DNA of 64,000 nt from JBCCGI01 sp039029355 (GCA_039029355.1 JBCCGI010000033.1:1-64000); one strand, 5' to 3'; positions 9,137-18,583 are shown, numbered from the stretch's first letter. Notes: generated by a model from the letters alone, not told the origin. Translations and numbers: made by a program.

Positions 9137-10192
9137 ATGAACGCAGCCCTCGCCCCGCTCTTCCTCGTGCTCCTTCCGCAGACAACCGACGATCCGTGGG
9201 AGCCGCGCAACAGCGGCTCGCAGGCCAGCCTGCGCGGGCTCTCTGCCGTGGACGAGCGCGTCTGCTGGGCGAGCGGCTCGGGCGGCACCGTGCTGCGCAC
9301 GGTCGACGGGCGTACCTTCGAGCCGCGCCCGGTCGCGGGTGCCGAGGAGCTCGACTTCCGCGACGTGCACGCGTTCGACGCCGAGCGCGCGGTGGTGTTG
9401 AGCGCGGGCACGCCCGCCCGCGTCTACCGCACCGACAACGGCGGCGCCGACTGGCAGCTGGCGTTCGAGCACCCCGACGAGCGCGCGTTCTTCGACGCGA
9501 TGGCGTTCTGGGACGAGCGCCGCGGACTGGCCTTCAGCGACCCCATCGACGGCAAGCTGGTCGTGATCCGCACCGCCGACGGCGGCCGCACTTGGACGCC
9601 GCTGCCGCCCGACGCGTTCCCGGACTCGCCCGAGGGCGAGGCCGGCTTCGCCGCCAGCGGCACGTGCCTGGCCGTCGGAGCGGACGGCGAGGCCTGGATC
9701 GGGCTCGGCGGCACCGCCGGCGCGCGGCTGTTCCGCACCGGGGACGGCGGCGCCACCTGGTCGACGCACGCCACTCCGCTCGCCCAAGGCCTGCCGTCGG
9801 CCGGGGTGTTCTCGCTGGCGCTGCTCGACGCAGGGCGCGGCGTCGCCGTCGGCGGCGACTACGCCACGCCCGAGGCCACCGCCGCCAACGCGGCGACGAC
9901 CGCCGACGGCGGGCGGACGTGGGCGCCGGCGGAGACGCCACCGAGAGGGTACCGCTCGTGCGTGGTGACGGTCGACGTCGCGGGCGCGTCGCAGCTGCTC
10001 GCCGCCGGGCCGACCGGCACCGACGTCTCGCTCGACGCCGGCCGGACCTGGACGGCGCACTCGGAGGTCGGCTGGCACGTGCTGGCGGTCGGGGGCGACG
10101 GAGCGGTCTGGGCCGCGGGCTCCGACGGGCGCATCGCGCGCCTCGCGAGGCACACCGGCGAAGACGCGGACGACGAGACGGAGGAGCGCTAG
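9137..10192 (+). CDS. YCF48/BNR-type beta-propeller protein, exported
   Basis: A 351-residue protein with a short hydrophobic N-terminus (AALAPLFLVLLPQ) and at least five blades carrying the Asp-box pattern: TVDGRTFEP, TDNGGADWQ, TADGGRTWTP, TGDGGATWST and TADGGRTWAP, plus SLDAGRTWT. These are hallmarks of BNR/Asp-box propellers such as the photosystem assembly factor YCF48 and sialidase-like proteins. Sialidase catalytic residues are not evident, so it is more likely a binding or assembly protein than an enzyme. It starts two bases after the lipoprotein stop. Its TAG stop overlaps the sulfatase GTG by one base (TAGTG), so the genes are likely coupled. Confidence 0.75.
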   Translation: MNAALAPLFLVLLPQTTDDPWEPRNSGSQASLRGLSAVDERVCWASGSGGTVLRTVDGRTFEPRPVAGAEELDFRDVHAFDAERAVVLSAGTPARVYRTDNGGADWQLAFEHPDERAFFDAMAFWDERRGLAFSDPIDGKLVVIRTADGGRTWTPLPPDAFPDSPEGEAGFAASGTCLAVGADGEAWIGLGGTAGARLFRTGDGGATWSTHATPLAQGLPSAGVFSLALLDAGRGVAVGGDYATPEATAANAATTADGGRTWAPAETPPRGYRSCVVTVDVAGASQLLAAGPTGTDVSLDAGRTWTAHSEVGWHVLAVGGDGAVWAAGSDGRIARLARHTGEDADDETEER

Positions 10193-11595
10193 TGCACCTG
10201 CGAACCGCCGCCGCTCTGCTGCTCCTCCTGTCGTGCCGCTCGGGCGGCGAAGCGGCCGAGCCGCCGCGCCGCCCGAACCTGATCCTGGTGATGGCCGACG
10301 ACCTCGGCTGGGGCGACCTCGGCAGCTACGGCCAGCGCCTGGTCCCGACGCCCAACCTCGACCGGATGGCGCACGAAGGGCTGCGCTTCGAGCAGTTCTA
10401 CTCCGGCTCGACCGTGTGCGCGCCGTCGCGCTGCGTGCTGATGACCGGCCTCCACACCGGCCGCTGCGAGGTCCGCGGCAACGCGCGCATGAGCCTGTCG
10501 CCCGAGACGGTCACGGTCGCCGAGGTCCTGAAGCAGGCGGGCTACGCCACGGGCCTGGTCGGCAAGTGGGGCCTCGGGCAGGAGGGCTCGGACGGCGTCC
10601 CGACGCGCCAGGGCTTCGACTCGTTCTTCGGCTACCTCGACCAGGCGCACGCCCACAACTACTACCCGTCGTTCCTCATCCGCGACGAGGCGCGCGTCGC
10701 GCAGCCCAACGTCGTTCCGAACGAGGGCGAGCGCGGACAGGGCGTCGCGACCGAGAAGGTCGAATACAGCCACGACCTCTTCACCGACGAAGCGCTCGGC
10801 TTCGTCCGGAGCCGTGCATCCGCGGACGCGCCCTTCTTCCTCTATCTCGCCTACACCATTCCGCACGCGAACAACGAGGCCGGCAAGGAGGGCATGGAGG
10901 TGCCCGACGCCGCCGCCCACGGTGAGGCCGACTGGCCCGGCGCACGCAAGGGCTTCGCGGGCATGGTCGCGCGCCTCGACCGCGACGTGGGTCGGCTGCT
11001 CGACCTGCTCGCCGAGCTCGGCGTCGCGGAGGACACGGTCGTGCTCTTCACGTCGGACAACGGCCCGCACCGCGAGGGCGGGCACGATCCCGACTTCTTC
11101 GACTCGAACGGGCCGTTTCGAGGCATCAAGCGCGACTTGACCGAGGGTGGCATCCGCGTGCCGACGCTGGCCTGGGGCCCGGGCCGCGTGCCCGCCGGAC
11201 GCGCGACGGGCTACCTGGGCGGCTTCCAGGACGTGCTGCCCACCTTCGCGGAGCTCGCCGGAGCCGACGAGCACGTGCCGGCCGGGCTGGACGGGCGCTC
11301 CTTCGCCGAGGCGCTGCGCGGAGCGGAGGGAGGCGCCGCGCCGCACCCCGCGCTCTACTGGGCCTTCTACGAGCGCGGCGGCGCGCAGGCGCTGCGCGAC
11401 GGCGACTGGAAGCTGGTCCAGCAGCCGATCGACTCCGCGCCGCGCCTGTACGACCTCGCCTCGGATCCGGGCGAGAGCGTCGACCTCGCCGCCGCGCACC
11501 CCGCGCGCACCGCGGAGCTCGTCCGCCGGATGGCCGAGCAGTACGAACCGTCGGAGCGCTGGCGCTTCCCGGCCGGAAAGCAGGCGGAGCGATAG
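10192..11595 (+). CDS. Sulfatase (formylglycine type), lipoprotein
   Basis: A 467-residue arylsulfatase-family hydrolase that removes sulfate esters, probably from sulfated polysaccharides, at the cell surface. The N-terminal sequence LLLLLSCRSGG is a lipoprotein signal with the lipid Cys near residue 15. The sulfatase signature is complete. LVMADDLGWGDLGSYG supplies the metal-binding Asp pair, and the CxPSR motif (C-A-P-S-R, Cys about residue 76) is the site oxidised to formylglycine. GKWGLG and FTSDNGPH follow in the usual places. The enzyme needs a formylglycine-generating enzyme, which is not encoded in this window. It starts at GTG, overlapping the upstream stop by one base. Sulfatases are strongly expanded in Planctomycetota. 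Confidence 0.92.
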   Translation: MHLRTAAALLLLLSCRSGGEAAEPPRRPNLILVMADDLGWGDLGSYGQRLVPTPNLDRMAHEGLRFEQFYSGSTVCAPSRCVLMTGLHTGRCEVRGNARMSLSPETVTVAEVLKQAGYATGLVGKWGLGQEGSDGVPTRQGFDSFFGYLDQAHAHNYYPSFLIRDEARVAQPNVVPNEGERGQGVATEKVEYSHDLFTDEALGFVRSRASADAPFFLYLAYTIPHANNEAGKEGMEVPDAAAHGEADWPGARKGFAGMVARLDRDVGRLLDLLAELGVAEDTVVLFTSDNGPHREGGHDPDFFDSNGPFRGIKRDLTEGGIRVPTLAWGPGRVPAGRATGYLGGFQDVLPTFAELAGADEHVPAGLDGRSFAEALRGAEGGAAPHPALYWAFYERGGAQALRDGDWKLVQQPIDSAPRLYDLASDPGESVDLAAAHPARTAELVRRMAEQYEPSERWRFPAGKQAER

Positions 11596-13472
11596 GCGGC
11601 ACGGAGCGCGCGCCGCGCGCCCTCGGCGGCGCGCTTCTCGCCGGCCTCGCGGCGTGCTCCGGCGGCGAGGCGGAGATCTCCGGGTCGATCCGCTTCGAGG
11701 ACGTCACCGCCGCGGCGGGTATCGACTACCGCGGCGAGAGCTACGGCTCGGCCTGGGGTGACCTCGACGGCGACGGGCTGCCCGATATCTGGGCCACCGG
11801 GCACTCGCGCTTCCTGCTCTACCGCAACCGCGGCGACGGGACGTTCGAGAACGTCGGCCCCGACGTGATCCGCTCGCGCGGCGGTGACCTGCACGCGGCC
11901 GCGTGGGCGGACTTCGACAACGACGGCGACCAGGACGTGCTGCAGCTCGCCGGCGCGCAGCGCGGTAAGGGAGCCGGCTCCAACCACCTGCTCGTCAACG
12001 AGGGCGGCGTGCTATACGACCGCGCGGTCGAGCTGGGGATCGACTATCCGCTGGGCCGCGGGCGCACGCCGACGTGGGTCGACTACGACCGCGACGGCCG
12101 GCTCGACGCGCTGCTCAACAACGGCGAGCGCGAGGAGGCGCCGACGCGGCTCTTCCGGCAGACCGGGGCCGGCTTCGAGGACGTGACGGACGCGGCCGGG
12201 CTGCGGGTTCCGGACTCCGAGTTCTCGCTCCTCGGCCTGTTCGGCGATCCGCCCGAGCTGCGCGCCGCCTTCGCGCCGCCCTTTCCGTCGCTGTGCTACG
12301 CGCTCGACCCCGGGGGCGCGCACGCGCTGCCCCCCCTTAGCCCCGAGGCGCGGCGCGTCGACGACGCGGTGCTGGTCGACGTGGACAACGACCTCGACCT
12401 CGACTACGTCGGCGTGCGCGGCTCGATCCACTCGGCGTCGGTGCTCACCGGCGAGCGCGAGATGCGCATGCGCCTGTACGTCGAGGACCAGCGGCCTGAG
12501 GTGCGCTTCGCGACCGCGGGAACGGTGCGAATCGAGCTCTACACCATCGTGCCGCGCAACTGGACCGGCGACGACGTGCGCATCGGCGCCGAGGGTGTGC
12601 GCGCAGAGGGCCTCACCTTCGAGCTCTCCCGCGACGACCCCACGACCGCCGGACTCCTGCCCGACGGCGCGGACGGACGCGCGCGGCTCCTGGTCGGCTA
12701 CGACGCCGAGCTGGGCCTCTGGAGGCTGCGGCTCGACGGCTCCCAGGGCGAGGGCTTCGCCGCGACGGTGACGAGCACCGCGCCGATCGACGAGCCAACG
12801 CGCATCAACCACGGCAAGTTCCGCTCGTGGTACGACGCGCACCTGCTCGCGAACGAGGACGGCGCGCTGGTCGATCGCTCGGATTGGATCCACGCCGGAC
12901 GACCGGTGAACGGCTTCTCGATCGCCGCCGGCGACTTCGACAACGACATGGACGTCGACCTCTACGTCCTCCTCAGCCGCTGGGTCGTGAACGAGCCCAA
13001 CCTGCTGCTCGAGAACCGCGGCGACGGGCGCTTCGACGCCGTCGCCGACGCGGGCGGCGCCGCGGGCAGCCCGGACGGCGTCGCCGACACCGTCACCACC
13101 GGCGACTACGACCTCGACGGCTACCTCGACCTGTTCCTGACCAACGGCCGCGCAACCCGCACGCCGCGCGGTCCGCACGAGCTCTACCGCAACCGCGGCG
13201 GCACCAACCACTGGATCCAGCTCGACCTCGAGGGCGTCCGCTCCAACCGCGACGGCATCGGCGCCCGCGTCGTCGTCCGCGCCGGCGGCCGCGACCAGCT
13301 GCGCATCCGGAGCGGCGGCGGACACAACCGCGGGCAGGACCTGAAGCGCCTGCACTTCGGGCTCGGCCCGAACGCGAGCGTGGAGCGCATCACCATCGAC
13401 TGGCCGAGCGGCGTGCGGCAGGAGCTGCTGGACGTGCGCGCGGATCGGGTGCTGCGCGTGGTTGAGAACTAG
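11592..13472 (+). CDS. CRTAC1-type lipoprotein: FG-GAP/VCBS repeats plus ASPIC/UnbV domain; non-canonical start
   Basis: About 626 residues. Repeats such as WGDLDGDGLPDIW, WADFDNDGDQDVL, VDYDRDGRLDALL, VDVDNDLDLDYV and TGDYDLDGYLDLFLTNG are Ca-binding FG-GAP/VCBS propeller motifs. The C-terminus (HWIQLDL, SNRDGIGARV, GLGPN, ITIDWPSG) is an ASPIC/UnbV domain. The first in-frame ATG/GTG/TTG is a GTG at 11865, which would cut into the first blades. Upstream codons in the same frame encode a good lipoprotein signal, ALGGALLAGLAAC, then SGGE. The frame contains no standard start codon before that. ATA at 11592, which overlaps the sulfatase TAG as ATAG, or ACG at 11601, are the available candidates, so the exact start is uncertain. 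Likely a surface protein with a role tied to the sulfatase and propeller genes upstream. Confidence 0.75.
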   Translation: MGGTERAPRALGGALLAGLAACSGGEAEISGSIRFEDVTAAAGIDYRGESYGSAWGDLDGDGLPDIWATGHSRFLLYRNRGDGTFENVGPDVIRSRGGDLHAAAWADFDNDGDQDVLQLAGAQRGKGAGSNHLLVNEGGVLYDRAVELGIDYPLGRGRTPTWVDYDRDGRLDALLNNGEREEAPTRLFRQTGAGFEDVTDAAGLRVPDSEFSLLGLFGDPPELRAAFAPPFPSLCYALDPGGAHALPPLSPEARRVDDAVLVDVDNDLDLDYVGVRGSIHSASVLTGEREMRMRLYVEDQRPEVRFATAGTVRIELYTIVPRNWTGDDVRIGAEGVRAEGLTFELSRDDPTTAGLLPDGADGRARLLVGYDAELGLWRLRLDGSQGEGFAATVTSTAPIDEPTRINHGKFRSWYDAHLLANEDGALVDRSDWIHAGRPVNGFSIAAGDFDNDMDVDLYVLLSRWVVNEPNLLLENRGDGRFDAVADAGGAAGSPDGVADTVTTGDYDLDGYLDLFLTNGRATRTPRGPHELYRNRGGTNHWIQLDLEGVRSNRDGIGARVVVRAGGRDQLRIRSGGGHNRGQDLKRLHFGLGPNASVERITIDWPSGVRQELLDVRADRVLRVVEN

Positions 13473-13516
13473 GCAGCTGCACGCGCACCGCGCGGTCGCC
13501 TATCCTGGCGGGGCCG

Positions 13517-15844
13517 ATGAAGCCCCTCCTCCTCGCCCTCCTCCTCGCCCTCCTCCTCGCCTCTGCCCCCGCCGCCCAAACCGTCTTCGTCGAGGCCGAG
13601 GCCTTCGACGAGCTCGGCGGGTGGTCGATCGACACCCAGGCCACGCTCAGCGTCGGCTCGCCCTACCTGCTCGCGCACGGGCTCGGGCAACCGGTAGCCG
13701 ACGCCGTCACGCGGGTCGAGGTGCCTGCCGCGGGCACGTATCGCGTCTGGGTCCGTACGCGCGACTGGGTGGCGACGTGGTTTCCCGAGGGCACGCCGGA
13801 GCCCCCCGGACGGTTCCGCATCGCGGTCGGGGACGAGGTGCTCGAGCGAGAGCTCGGGACGCAGGGCGCCGCGTGGGCCTGGCAGCGGGCGGGCAGCGTG
13901 CGCCTGGACGCGGGAGCGTGCCGGCTGGCGCTCACCGACCTGACCGGCTTCGACGGACGCTGCGACGCGGTGCTGCTGACGACCGAGGACGCCGCGCCGC
14001 CCGAGGGTGATGCGCTCGTCGCCGCGCGGCGCGCGTGGCTGGAGACCGCGGCCGAGCCGATCGACGCCGGCGCGTTCGACCTGGTCGTCGTCGGCGGCGG
14101 CTACGCCGGGATGGCCGCGGCCATCTCGGCGGCGCGTCAGTCGCTGCGGGTCGCGCTGGTGCAGGACCGCTTCGTGCTCGGCGGCAACGGCAGCAGCGAG
14201 GTGCGCGTCTGGGCGAACGGCGGCACGATGCGCGGGCTCTTCCCCCACCTGGGCGAGATCGTCGAGGAGTTCGGCGACCACGCGCCGGACAGCCCGGGCG
14301 CGGAGGAGCACTACGGCGACCGGCTCAAGGAGGAGGTCTGCCGGCGCGAGGAGAACCTCTCGCTCTTCCTCGGGCACTTCGCGCGCGGGGTCGAGGTCGA
14401 GGCGGACACCGGGCGCATCGTCGCCGTCACGGCGCTCGACGTGCGCGCGAGCGTCGAGCGCCGCTTCGCCGCGCCGCTCTTCGTCGACTGCACCGGGCAC
14501 GGCACCGTCGGCGCGCTCGCCGGCGCCGACTACGAGGTCCACTCCGGCTCGCGGATGGGCATGTCGAACATGTGGTACTGGCAGGAGCTCGACGAGCCGC
14601 AGCCGTGGCCGGCGACGCCCTGGGCGCTCCCGCTGTCCCCCGGCGACTTCCCCGCCACCGCCGGCAGCCGCGCGCGGATCGACGGCAAGCGCTTCCAGAA
14701 GGGCGAGTGGTTCTGGGAGTCGGGCTTCGAGCTCGATCCGATCGAGGACTTGGAGCACATCCGCGACTGGAACCTGCGCGCGGTCTTCGGCGCCTTCAGC
14801 GCGCTGAAGCGGGACGACACGCGGCCGAACGCGGCGCTGCTGTGGGTCGCGCACGTCGGCGGCACGCGCGAGTCGCGCCTCCTGCGCGGCGACGTGGTGC
14901 TGACCGCCGACGACATCGTCGGCAAGCGCGAGTTCCCCGACGGCTGCGTGCCGACGACCTGGGACATCGACCTGCACTACCCCAAGGAGGCCTACGCCGA
15001 GAAGTTCCCGGACAACCCCTTCATCTCGCGCGCTGAGTTCGGCTCGGGGGTGGACCGCGACGAGGGCTACCCGGTCCCCTACCGCTGCCTCTACTCGCGC
15101 AACGTGCCGAACCTGTTCATGGCGGGGCGGTGCATCAGCGTGACTCACGAAGCGCTCGGCACGGTGCGCGTCATGCGCACCTGCGGGATGATGGGCGAGG
15201 TCGTCGGACGCGCCGCGTACCTGTGCCGGCTGCACGGCGTGTCGCCGCGCGGTGTGTACGGCGAGCACCTCGCGGAGCTGCTCGGGCTGCTGCGGCAGCC
15301 GGGCGCGATGCGGCGCGACTCCCTGGCGGGAGAGCTCCGCCGCGACCCCGACGTCGGGCCGGTGCGCGGCTACCGCACGAAGGGCGAGGACGAGGTCGTC
15401 GGGCTCACCCCGCCCGCGGACGCCGGTGTCGCGGTCTCGTCGCTGCCGGGCATCGTGATCGACGACCGCCACGCCGAGCTGACCGGCACCTGGCGTCCGG
15501 GCGGGCTCACCCCGTTCGTCGGCGCGGGCTACCGCTACGCCGCGCCGGGCGCGGACGCGAAGGCGACCTTCCGCTTCGACGTGCGCGAGGCCGGCAAGTA
15601 CGAGCTGCGCGTGGCCTGGATCGGGCACGAGAACCGCGGCGACCGGGTGCTGTGCACGCTCTCGCGCCCGGGTCAGCCCGAGCTGGGGCTGCGCCTCGAC
15701 CAGCGCGCCGGCGAGGCCGAGGAGCTGTTCCACTCGCTCGGCCGCTTCGAGCTGCCCGCCGGCTCGTGCGCCGTGTCGCTCTCGGCGGCGGACGCGGGCG
15801 GGCACGTGCACGCCGACGCCGTCCAGCTGCTGCTCGCCCGGTGA
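13517..15844 (+). CDS. Exported FAD-dependent oxidoreductase with golvesin-like C-terminal domain
   Basis: A 775-residue protein with a signal peptide (LLLALLLALLLASAPAAQ). Residues about 25-175 form a beta-rich module with EAEAF near its start. Near residue 190 begins the FAD dinucleotide fold, VVVGGGYAGMAAA. Then come VLGGNGSSEVRVW, FVDCTGHGTVGALAGADY, and, near residue 535, the late FAD-contact block NLFMAGRCISVTHEALGTVRVMRTCGMMG (shown here only as landmarks). This is the FAD-dependent oxidoreductase family common in planctomycete polysaccharide clusters. The last 135 residues (GIVIDDRHAELTGTW, GAGYRYAAPG, AGKYELRVAWI) resemble the golvesin/xanthan-lyase C-terminal carbohydrate-associated domain. 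Substrate unknown; the setting beside a sulfatase suggests carbohydrate or glycan chemistry outside the cytoplasm. Confidence 0.82.
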   Translation: MKPLLLALLLALLLASAPAAQTVFVEAEAFDELGGWSIDTQATLSVGSPYLLAHGLGQPVADAVTRVEVPAAGTYRVWVRTRDWVATWFPEGTPEPPGRFRIAVGDEVLERELGTQGAAWAWQRAGSVRLDAGACRLALTDLTGFDGRCDAVLLTTEDAAPPEGDALVAARRAWLETAAEPIDAGAFDLVVVGGGYAGMAAAISAARQSLRVALVQDRFVLGGNGSSEVRVWANGGTMRGLFPHLGEIVEEFGDHAPDSPGAEEHYGDRLKEEVCRREENLSLFLGHFARGVEVEADTGRIVAVTALDVRASVERRFAAPLFVDCTGHGTVGALAGADYEVHSGSRMGMSNMWYWQELDEPQPWPATPWALPLSPGDFPATAGSRARIDGKRFQKGEWFWESGFELDPIEDLEHIRDWNLRAVFGAFSALKRDDTRPNAALLWVAHVGGTRESRLLRGDVVLTADDIVGKREFPDGCVPTTWDIDLHYPKEAYAEKFPDNPFISRAEFGSGVDRDEGYPVPYRCLYSRNVPNLFMAGRCISVTHEALGTVRVMRTCGMMGEVVGRAAYLCRLHGVSPRGVYGEHLAELLGLLRQPGAMRRDSLAGELRRDPDVGPVRGYRTKGEDEVVGLTPPADAGVAVSSLPGIVIDDRHAELTGTWRPGGLTPFVGAGYRYAAPGADAKATFRFDVREAGKYELRVAWIGHENRGDRVLCTLSRPGQPELGLRLDQRAGEAEELFHSLGRFELPAGSCAVSLSAADAGGHVHADAVQLLLAR

Positions 15845-15851
15845 GCGCCGC

Positions 15852-18431
15852 GTGAACCTGCGGCGCGCGGGGGTCCGGCTGTTCCGCGTGGCGGTCCTGG
15901 CGCTGGCCGTGTGGTGCATCCGGGCCACGCACGACGACGCAGCGGGCGTCCCCGCCTCGTGGGAGATCTCGCTCGCCGAGGCGCGCGCGCTCTTCCCCGC
16001 GGCGACGCGGCTCGGGCGCTACGACGCGGAGCTCGACGCGCGCGTCGTGCTCGACGCGCGCGGCGCCGAGCTCGGGCTCGTCCTGCGCACCGCTCCCGCC
16101 GCGGATGCGTTGGTGGGCTACGCCGGGCCGAGCGACCTCCTGATCGGGCTGGGCCTCGACGGTCGCGTGAGCGGCGCCCGCCTGCGCGCGTCGGCCGACA
16201 CCGCCGCGCACGTGGCGGACGTCGCGGGCGAGGCGCGCTTCTGGGAGGCCTTCCGCGGCTGGCTCCCCGCGGACGAGGCGCCGCCGCCGGTCGATGCGGT
16301 CGCGGGCTCGACGCTGACGAGCCTCGCGATGGCGGAAGGCGTCGAGCTGCGGCTGGCGGGCCGCGCGCGATCGTTGCGCTTCCCCGCGCCGGTCGAGCTC
16401 GCCGAGGCACGGAGGCTGATCCCCGGAGCCGCTGAGCTCGCGCGCCACGACGACGGCTGGATCGACGTCCTCGGCGCGGACGGCGCCGCACTCGGCGCGC
16501 TGCTGCGCACCTCGCCCGCGGCCGACAACGCGCACGGCTACGGCGGACCCACCGAGGCGCTGCTGGCCTTCGGCCCCGCGCGCAGGGCGATCACCGGCGT
16601 GGCCCTGCGCCGCAGCTACGACACCCCCGAGTACGTCGAGCGCGTACGCGGCGACGCCGGCTTCCTCGCGCAGCTCGCCGGACGAACGCTGGCCGAGTGG
16701 GCGGAGATCGACTTCGAGCGCGAGGGCATCGAGGGCGTGTCCGGGGCAACGCGCACGAGCTACGGCGTCGCCGACGGCATCCGGCGGCGGGCGGAAGCGG
16801 CCGTGGCACCGCCCCCGCGCGCGGCGCGCGGCCGCGGCCCGCTGCGACGCAACGTCTCGCTGCTGATCCTCGTCGCGGCCGGACTCGCGCTCGGGCTCGG
16901 CCCCTGGCGCCGACGGCGCCGACTGCGGCTCGCGTGGCAGATGGTGCTGGTCGGCGGCCTCGGGCTGTCGCTCGGCGACCTGCTGTCACTCGCGCTCCTC
17001 GCGGGCTGGTCGCGCCACGGGGTGCCGTGGGACAGCGCGCCCGCCCTCGTGCTGCTCGCCGCCGTGGCGCTGGTCGTACCGTGGAGCTCGCACCGCCAGG
17101 TCTACTGCGCCAACCTCTGCCCGCATGGCGCGGTGCAGGAGTGGCTCAGCGCCTTCCGGCGCCTGCGGCGCAGCCCGCCGCCGGGCCTTCTGCGGGCGCT
17201 ACGTGCCGCACCGTGGCTGCTCCTGGTTGCCGCCTTCACGCTGGCGGTGCTCGCGCCGCGCTTCGAGCTCGCGTGGTTGGAGCCCTTCGACGCGTGGGTG
17301 CTCGGCCTGGCCGCCGCGGCGTCGGCGGCGGTCCTTGCGGCCGGGCTGCTGGCGAGCCTCTTCGTGCCGATGGGCTACTGCCGCTACGGCTGCCCGACCG
17401 GCGCGCTCCTGCGCTACGTGCGAACGCGCGGTTCCAGCGAGCGGCTGGGTCGGCGCGATGCGGCGGCCGCCGCGCTGGTCCTCGGCTGCGCGCCCTTCGC
17501 GCTGGCCGGCGACGCGCCGGACTCTCCCGCCTCCACGGAACCGCGCGCCGAGGCGCGCATCCAGGGCCTCGGCTTCGGCACCACCTGGAGCGTGGCGCCG
17601 CGCGGCGCGATGGTGTCGCCCGACGTCGAGGCGCGCCTCCGCGACGAGCTGGCGCGGATCGAGCGCGAGCTGTCGTCCTGGAGCCCGGCCTCCGAGCTCG
17701 CGCGTTTCAACGCGAGCGAGACCACGCTGCCGATCGAGGTATCCAGCGAGCTGGCCGGGCTGGTCGAGCGCGCGCTGAGCCTGAGCGCGGCGACCCGTGG
17801 CGCGTTTGACCCCACCGTGGCGCCGCTCGTCGACGCCTACGGCGCCGGCCCTTCGGGCGCGCGCGCGGAGCCGCCGCCCGCCGAGGAACTTGCCCGGCTG
17901 CGCGAGCGCGTCGGCTGGGAGAAGCTCGCCCTGGACCGCCAGCGCGGCACCCTGCGCAAGGCGCACGCCGAGCTGGCGGTCGACCTCGGCGCGCTGCTGC
18001 AGGGCTACGCCGCGGACCGCGCCGCCGCGCTGCTCGACGCGGCCGGCGTGCCCGAGTACCTGATCGAGGTCGGCGGCGAGCTGCGCGCGCGCGGCGCTTG
18101 GCGCGTGGCGATCGAGGATCCGAGCGGCGCGGCCGCCCCCCTGCGGGTGATCGAGCTGCGCGACGCCGCGCTGGCCACCAGCGGCAGCTACCGCCACCCC
18201 ACGCACCTGATCTCGCCGCGCACGGGCACGCCGGTCGAGGCCCGTATCCGGCTATGCGCGGTCGTCGCGGCGGAGTGCGTCGAGGCAGACGGCTGGGCGA
18301 CCGCGCTCTTCGTCGCGCAGGGAGAGGCGGCGGAGCTCGCGGAGACTCGCTCGCGGGCGGCGCTGCTGGTCGACGACGCCGGTCGCGTCACCGTCACCGA
18401 CGAAGCGGCCTTCGGGCCGCGGACGCGGTAG
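15852..18431 (+). CDS. Membrane FMN-binding / 4Fe-4S ferredoxin-like / ApbE flavin transferase fusion
   Basis: 859 residues, GTG start. An N-terminal membrane helix is followed by two FMN-binding domains of the NqrC/RnfG/NosR type, with flavin-attachment motifs AGSTLTS (near residue 152) and SGATRTS (near 297). A multi-helix membrane part resembles NosR/NapH. It has cysteine motifs CANLCPHG (near 419) and CRYGCPTG (near 510), the CxxxCP elements found in that family. From about residue 570 to the end lies an ApbE-type FMN transferase: DPTVAPLVDAYG, VDLGALLQGYAADR, YLIEVGGE, SGSYRHPTH and LISPRTGTPV. ApbE enzymes attach FMN covalently to the Thr of S-G-A-T motifs, so the protein appears to carry both the substrate and its modifying enzyme. 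Probable role: electron transfer across the membrane, perhaps to the neighbouring FAD oxidoreductase (inference). Confidence 0.85.
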   Translation: MNLRRAGVRLFRVAVLALAVWCIRATHDDAAGVPASWEISLAEARALFPAATRLGRYDAELDARVVLDARGAELGLVLRTAPAADALVGYAGPSDLLIGLGLDGRVSGARLRASADTAAHVADVAGEARFWEAFRGWLPADEAPPPVDAVAGSTLTSLAMAEGVELRLAGRARSLRFPAPVELAEARRLIPGAAELARHDDGWIDVLGADGAALGALLRTSPAADNAHGYGGPTEALLAFGPARRAITGVALRRSYDTPEYVERVRGDAGFLAQLAGRTLAEWAEIDFEREGIEGVSGATRTSYGVADGIRRRAEAAVAPPPRAARGRGPLRRNVSLLILVAAGLALGLGPWRRRRRLRLAWQMVLVGGLGLSLGDLLSLALLAGWSRHGVPWDSAPALVLLAAVALVVPWSSHRQVYCANLCPHGAVQEWLSAFRRLRRSPPPGLLRALRAAPWLLLVAAFTLAVLAPRFELAWLEPFDAWVLGLAAAASAAVLAAGLLASLFVPMGYCRYGCPTGALLRYVRTRGSSERLGRRDAAAAALVLGCAPFALAGDAPDSPASTEPRAEARIQGLGFGTTWSVAPRGAMVSPDVEARLRDELARIERELSSWSPASELARFNASETTLPIEVSSELAGLVERALSLSAATRGAFDPTVAPLVDAYGAGPSGARAEPPPAEELARLRERVGWEKLALDRQRGTLRKAHAELAVDLGALLQGYAADRAAALLDAAGVPEYLIEVGGELRARGAWRVAIEDPSGAAAPLRVIELRDAALATSGSYRHPTHLISPRTGTPVEARIRLCAVVAAECVEADGWATALFVAQGEAAELAETRSRAALLVDDAGRVTVTDEAAFGPRTR

Positions 18432-18447
18432 ACCGACCGGCACGTGC

Positions 18448-18480
18448 GGCCGCGGACCGAGATCCGCGGGCCGGACATTT
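18448..18480 (+). terminator. Intrinsic-type terminator after the FMN/ApbE gene
   Basis: GGCCGCGGA pairs with TCCGCGGGCC (one bulged G) around a six-base loop, followed shortly by ATTTT. It lies 16 bases after the stop of the fusion gene and before the collagen-like gene, so it probably ends the 8.5-18.4 kb cluster. Confidence 0.55.
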
Positions 18481-18583
18481 TCTGGGGAATGAGGTTCCTC
18501 CGTCCGGGCGCCCCGGCGCGTTGCGGGGTGAGCCGACGAGACCGGCTCGTTCCCCTTCAACCCCGCACCCTCTCGGTGCTCCC

